Origin: Patescibacteria group bacterium
GTDB taxonomy: Bacteria; Patescibacteria; Microgenomatia; Levybacterales; UBA12049
Reading direction: 5' to 3'
DNA length: 10,186 nucleotides
Assembly (NCBI GenBank): GCA_023381035.1
Contig: JAMCTK010000010.1
Coordinates: 1-10,186 of the forward strand
Shown: in pieces, positions 7,536 through 10,186 of the stretch
How positions within the stretch are numbered: position 1 is the stretch's first letter
How the letters are laid out: every line of letters starts with the position of its first letter
Notes under the pieces: model-generated
What the model was told of the DNA's origin: nothing
Seen by the model: only the letters and a program-made list of their open reading frames with translations
The model's database searches: none
Program-made: the position numbers and the translations under genes

Positions 7536-7557
7536 GAAAAATTGGATGTGATAGGAT
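7529..7557 (+). promoter_or_regulatory. Probable promoter of the MBL-fold/dnaB operon
   Basis: TTGTCA (7529-7534, five of six) and TAGGAT (7552-7557, four of six) are 17 bp apart, and the -10 box ends 6 nt before the ATG at 7564. It shares the 9-bp palindrome CTTGTCAAG (7528-7536) with the divergent promoter. A perfect TATAAT on this strand at 7506-7511 is an alternative -10 with a weaker TTCATA 17 bp upstream (7483-7488); that would give a leader of about 45 nt. Confidence 0.5.
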
Positions 7558-7563
7558 TGAAAA

Positions 7564-8091
7564 ATGGAAATTGCAATCATCGATAAGCACACAATAAAGG
7601 TAAAAACAAAAAGGACAACATTTATTATTGATCCCACAGAGTCTCTTCCAAAAACTTCTGCCGACGCAATTTTACTGCTACAAAAAAACAAAGGTGATCT
7701 CAAAGGGATTACTGATTACAGGCTGGTTATTGATGGTCCAGGTGAGTACGAATTAGGAGGAGTAAAAGTCTCAGCATTTAAATCAGACGGGAAATTAGCA
7801 TATGGGTTAATAGGTGACGGAATAGAAAGCGTCATTGGAGAATCTTCTGTTTTGAATAAATTAACAGATAAATTTCAAGAAAAATCAATTGCAATAATAA
7901 ACATGGACGAAGATTTAGGTGAATCTGTTATTACAACGATTGAACCAAAAATAATCATGTTTTACGGAGAAAAGACTAACGAAGGTGTTAAATCAGCCGG
8001 GAAAGATCCTGCCAGTGTAGAAAAAACTAAAAAAATAAATATTGCTGAGAATAAAATGCCCGAAGAAATGCAGGTCGCAATTCTGCAGTAA
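7564..8091 (+). CDS. Metallo-beta-lactamase-fold-like protein lacking the metal site
   Basis: The 175-residue product resembles the short COG2220/UlaG-like MBL-fold proteins often annotated in candidate-phyla genomes. The scaffold is visible: an initial strand MEIAIIDKHTIKVK, TTFIIDP (18-24), SADAILLL (32-39), the diagnostic VIDGPGEYELGGV (55-67), and a late EPKIIMFYG (127-135). The expected HxHxDH motif after the SADAILLL strand is replaced by QKNKGDL (40-46). The usual GHSCF near the N-terminus is also absent (here DKHTIKV). The protein should therefore not bind zinc as a hydrolase does and is probably a pseudoenzyme. Its C-terminus from about 140 is charged and likely flexible. It begins the dnaB operon; dnaB starts 4 nt after its stop. 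Family assignment is by pattern; the role is unknown. Confidence 0.75.
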   Translation: MEIAIIDKHTIKVKTKRTTFIIDPTESLPKTSADAILLLQKNKGDLKGITDYRLVIDGPGEYELGGVKVSAFKSDGKLAYGLIGDGIESVIGESSVLNKLTDKFQEKSIAIINMDEDLGESVITTIEPKIIMFYGEKTNEGVKSAGKDPASVEKTKKINIAENKMPEEMQVAILQ

Positions 8092-8095
8092 AAAA

Positions 8096-9427
8096 ATGGG
8101 AAACAAAATGCTCCCTCATAATGAAGATGCAGAAGAGAGCGTATTGGGATCAATATTAATAGACAGAGATGCAATTGGGTTGGTTTCACAAGTTATCTCT
8201 TCCAAAGACTTCTATAACAATATAAATGGCATTATTTATGATGCTATGTTATCTCTGTATGAAGAAAGTAAGCCAATAGATGTGGTAACTTTAACTGCAA
8301 AACTTAAAAAAAATAAACTATACGACAAGGTCGACACGACACATTTAGCAGGTTTGATAGATATGGTTCCAACCTCTGCAAACGTTGAGCAGTACGCAAA
8401 TATTATTAAGGAGTGTTCCACGAAAAGATCTTTGATTAAAATTGGTTCTGAACTTGCGGAAATGGGTTTTTCTGATCAAGAAGAAGTAGAGGACTTAATA
8501 AATAAAGCTGAAGCAGGTGTTTTTTCAATTTCTCAAGGCCATTCAGTTAAGGGATTCTCCCTTATTAAAGGAGCACTTGCGGGTAGCTTTGACAGAATTG
8601 ATGAAATTCATAAGCACGGTCGTGGATTAAGAGGAATTCAAACAGGATTTACTGATTTAGATAATGTTTTGTCGGGAATGCAAGCATCCAATCTTATAAT
8701 TCTAGCAGCCCGTCCCGGTCAGGGAAAAACTGCACTTGTCGTAAATATGGCGCAGCACATTGCGGTTGTAGAGAAAAGAGCAGTCGGTGTGTTTTCTTTG
8801 GAAATGAGTCAGGAGGAATTAGTTGACAGGCTTTTGGTCGGACAAGCAGATGTAGATGCTTGGAGATTGAAAACAGGTAAGCTTACAGAATCTGATTTTA
8901 CCAAACTTTCCCACGCGATGGGAGTTTTGGCAGATGCCCCAATTTTTATTGATGATACTCCCGGCATTACCATTTCTGAAATGAGGACTAAAGCAAGAAG
9001 GCTTCATATGGAACACAACATTGGGCTTTTAATTGTTGATTACTTGCAGCTTGCTAATCCCGGAAGTAAAAGATATGAGAGCAGGGTTCAGGAAGTTTCG
9101 GTAATTTCCCAGGCTATGAAAAATCTCGCTAGAGAGTTGAAAATTCCGGTCCTTGCCGTATCTCAGCTTTCTCGTGCTGTAGAGCATCGAGGAGAAAAAA
9201 AACCACAGCTTGCAGATCTAAGAGAATCAGGCGCAATAGAGCAGGATGCGGACGTTGTTATGTTTTTATATAGACCATCGGATACTGAATTCTCCTCAGT
9301 TATGCAAACAAAACTACTAATTGCTAAACATAGAAATGGACCAACAGCAGAAATTGATTTACTTTTCCGTGGGGATAGGATAAAATTTTATAATGTAGAG
9401 AGAAAAAGGGAGGGAGGTGAGCAATAG
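8096..9427 (+). CDS. dnaB: Replicative DNA helicase
   Basis: DnaB is the hexameric 5'-3' helicase that unwinds DNA at the replication fork and recruits primase. This 443-residue copy is of normal length and has no intein. The N-terminal domain starts LPHNEDAEESVLGS (6-19). The RecA-like domain follows IQTGFTDLD (181-189), with Walker A ARPGQGKT (205-212; DnaB usually has ARPSMGKT), the FSLEMSQEEL block (233-242), Walker B LLIVDYLQL (311-319), SQLSRAVEHR (356-365) with DLRESGAIEQDAD, and the arginine-finger region KHRNG (411-415). I prefer ATG 8096; a start at 8042 would overlap the upstream gene by 50 bp and add Cys/Lys-rich sequence foreign to the family, and ATG 8108 is also possible. No Shine-Dalgarno precedes it, so it probably relies on coupling or read-through from the MBL-fold gene. 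Confidence 0.97.
   Translation: MGNKMLPHNEDAEESVLGSILIDRDAIGLVSQVISSKDFYNNINGIIYDAMLSLYEESKPIDVVTLTAKLKKNKLYDKVDTTHLAGLIDMVPTSANVEQYANIIKECSTKRSLIKIGSELAEMGFSDQEEVEDLINKAEAGVFSISQGHSVKGFSLIKGALAGSFDRIDEIHKHGRGLRGIQTGFTDLDNVLSGMQASNLIILAARPGQGKTALVVNMAQHIAVVEKRAVGVFSLEMSQEELVDRLLVGQADVDAWRLKTGKLTESDFTKLSHAMGVLADAPIFIDDTPGITISEMRTKARRLHMEHNIGLLIVDYLQLANPGSKRYESRVQEVSVISQAMKNLARELKIPVLAVSQLSRAVEHRGEKKPQLADLRESGAIEQDADVVMFLYRPSDTEFSSVMQTKLLIAKHRNGPTAEIDLLFRGDRIKFYNVERKREGGEQ
9412..9420 (+). promoter_or_regulatory. Strong Shine-Dalgarno for the small gene after dnaB
   Basis: GGGAGGTGA lies inside the last codons of dnaB and ends 11 nt before ATG 9432. It is the only long anti-SD match upstream of any start in the window. 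It also decides the start: the in-frame GTG at 9417 lies within the ribosome-binding sequence and cannot use it. Confidence 0.6.
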
Positions 9428-9431
9428 ATTT

Positions 9432-9710
9432 ATGGATGACCAAACAAATAACCCAACTACGACACCAAACGTTTTAGGATCAGCGCCAACAATGGGCGGA
9501 GATGTTACAGCTCCTTCAACAGAAGCTCCTGTAACTGATTCTGTGCCAAGCATAGCGTCACCGGCAATGCCAACCTATGAGCCTGTACCAGCAGTGGAGC
9601 CAGAATCAACTGCACCTGTTGCGCAAACTGACTCGGATGATTCCGTTCAGGCAGCCTTAAAAAGAATCGAGGATAAGTTAAATACCATTGCACTTAAAGT
9701 TGGAGCCTAA
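9432..9710 (+). CDS. Small Pro/Thr/Ala-rich disordered protein with a C-terminal helix
   Basis: The function of this 92-residue protein is not recognised. Residues 1-70 are low complexity, rich in Pro, Thr, Ala, Ser and Val with scattered acidic residues, without Cys or a signal peptide, and are likely disordered. The last about 20 residues (VQAALKRIEDKLNTIALKVGA) have an a/d-type heptad pattern and probably form a short amphipathic helix or coiled coil for self-association or partner binding. It starts 4 nt after the dnaB stop with a strong Shine-Dalgarno and is clearly in the dnaB operon. The composition also fits a linker-tail protein of a larger assembly. Whether it works with the helicase is unknown. 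Confidence 0.7.
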   Translation: MDDQTNNPTTTPNVLGSAPTMGGDVTAPSTEAPVTDSVPSIASPAMPTYEPVPAVEPESTAPVAQTDSDDSVQAALKRIEDKLNTIALKVGA

Positions 9711-9713
9711 TTT

Positions 9714-9757
9714 AAAAAGGTTAATAGATATACATATAGTATTGGTTTGACCTTTTT
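9714..9757 (+). terminator. Possible AT-rich intrinsic terminator after the dnaB operon
   Basis: AAAAAGGTTAA (9714-9724) can pair with TTGACCTTTTT (9747-9757) over 11 positions with one G-U wobble, leaving a 22-nt loop that contains a smaller ATAC/GTAT pair. The right arm ends in a T-run. The stem has only two G-C pairs and a large loop, so efficiency is doubtful. It lies between the end of the small gene and dedA, where a terminator or a bidirectional stop would be expected. Confidence 0.35.
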
Positions 9758-9762
9758 ATAGA
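9757..9762 (+). promoter_or_regulatory. Possible -10 element of the dedA-like gene
   Basis: TATAGA (9757-9762) ends 7 nt before ATG 9770. No good -35 box lies 16-18 bp upstream. The alternative TATAGT (9735-9740) with TTAAAA 17 bp upstream would give a leader of about 23 nt. Both overlap the possible terminator hairpin, so the evidence is weak. Confidence 0.3.
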
Positions 9763-9769
9763 ATTTATC

Positions 9770-10186
9770 ATGATATTTTCCCTTGATCAGATTATTGGGT
9801 GGCTTTTAGTTTATAAGTACGTAATCTTATTTCCAGTTATGGTAATTGAAGGACCGATAATTACCATAATTGCGGGATTTCTTTCTTCTCTGGATTTTCT
9901 AAACATCTTTATAGTTTTTCCGGTTATTGTTGTTGCTGATTTAACAGGTGATTTTATTTATTATTCAATTGGAAGATGGGGTCGGGAAGGGTTTCTGGAC
10001 AAATGGGGCCATTACTTTGGAATAAATGCGGAAAAGGTAGTAAAACTTGAAAACCATTTCGAAAAACATACCAGGAAAACATTAATATTTGGAAAACTTT
10101 CCCATGCTTTTGGAGCACCAATATTGGTTGCTGCTGGAATAGTAAAGATTCCAATAGGTAGGTTCATGTGGTTTAATTTTTTTGCA
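9770..10186 (+). CDS. DedA/SNARE-associated family membrane protein (3' end beyond the window)
   Basis: The first 139 residues are present and the frame is open at the window end. DedA proteins are inner-membrane proteins with a VTT domain; characterised members translocate undecaprenyl phosphate or phospholipids. The visible pattern is VMVIEGPIITIIAGFLSS (24-41), with the conserved glutamate of the re-entrant loop, then DLTGDFIYYSIGRWGREGFLDKWG, then HFEKHTRKTLIFGKLSHAFGAPILVAAG. In most DedA proteins the last segment reads like RFxPxxR with two key arginines; here the positions read KLSHAFGAP, so the arginines appear to be missing. The protein may thus be a divergent branch. No Shine-Dalgarno is visible; the ATG follows a TATAGA element. 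It may be a separate unit from dnaB. Confidence 0.85.
   Translation, partial: MIFSLDQIIGWLLVYKYVILFPVMVIEGPIITIIAGFLSSLDFLNIFIVFPVIVVADLTGDFIYYSIGRWGREGFLDKWGHYFGINAEKVVKLENHFEKHTRKTLIFGKLSHAFGAPILVAAGIVKIPIGRFMWFNFFA
9834..9872. repeat. 14-bp inverted repeat inside the dedA-like gene
   Basis: CAGTTATGGTAATT (9834-9847) can pair with AATTACCATAATTG (9859-9872), with one G-U wobble and an 11-nt loop. The central 11 bp are perfectly complementary. It lies about 65 nt downstream of the start codon and encodes part of the re-entrant loop around VMVIEGPIITI. There is no T-run, so it is not a terminator. It may form an mRNA hairpin, or be a protein-binding site, or be chance in AT-rich DNA. Confidence 0.5.

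Noticed and set aside
7488..7703. N-terminal extension of the Ig-like protein to 213 residues
   Set aside because: The added part crosses the divergent promoters and the start of the MBL gene; the MKKEKT start at 7487 directly precedes the membrane helix.
8042..8095. Earlier dnaB start overlapping the MBL gene
   Set aside because: The extra 18 residues do not resemble any DnaB N-terminus, while the ATG at 8096 places the conserved LPHNEDAEESVLG block correctly.
9359..9693. Minus-strand ORFs opposite the end of dnaB and the Pro/Thr-rich gene
   Set aside because: They are low-complexity shadows of the plus-strand genes without start signals.
1..10186. tRNA, rRNA, CRISPR array, insertion sequence or attachment site
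   Set aside because: No cloverleaf, regularly spaced repeat, transposase or integrase sequence was seen by eye on either strand.

Overview
The window is an AT-rich, gene-dense bacterial chromosome segment with 12 supported coding regions, no RNA genes, no CRISPR and no mobile elements. The content looks like a Candidate Phyla Radiation (Patescibacteria) genome, possibly Microgenomates. This is an inference from the compact domain-trimmed proteins (short RF1, M24 peptidase without its N-terminal domain), the very tight packing, and an MBL-fold protein of a type I associate with that group. No phylogenetic marker was tested. UGA appears to be an ordinary stop: the long ORFs contain none, glycine is read from GGN, and one gene (AI-2E) ends in TGA.

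Layout. 1-1728 (+): a Kef-type cation/proton antiporter with a C-terminal TrkA-N domain. 1721-2935 (-): rpmE-prfA (ribosomal protein L31, release factor 1), converging on the antiporter with an 8-bp overlap. 3044-3262 (+): a 72-codon ORF of unknown function that fills the gap between rpmE and hisS. 3259-7487 (-): a probable operon transcribed right to left: an anchored Ig-like protein, a secreted two-repeat DUF5666-like protein, an M24 peptidase, an AI-2E family permease and hisS. 7564-9710 (+): a degenerate MBL-fold protein, dnaB replicative helicase and a small Pro/Thr/Ala-rich protein. 9770-10186 (+): the start of a DedA-family membrane protein, cut by the window end.

The most interesting architectural signal is at the starts. 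Several genes that begin a transcription unit have a -10-like hexamer ending only 6 or 7 nt before the ATG (antiporter, rpmE, the 3044 ORF, the MBL-fold gene and perhaps dedA). This would put the transcription start at or next to the start codon, giving leaderless mRNAs. Shine-Dalgarno sequences are correspondingly scarce; only the small gene after dnaB has a strong one. The two long divergent units meet at 7488-7563, where overlapping -35 boxes share the palindrome CTTGTCAAG.

Other points of interest are an MBL-fold protein that has lost its metal-binding motif and sits directly before dnaB, a compact RF1, an L31 with a C-terminal extension, and a 14-bp inverted repeat inside dedA. I see no clear novel defence or mobile system here. 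The window is mostly housekeeping, with several uncharacterised small or secreted proteins.
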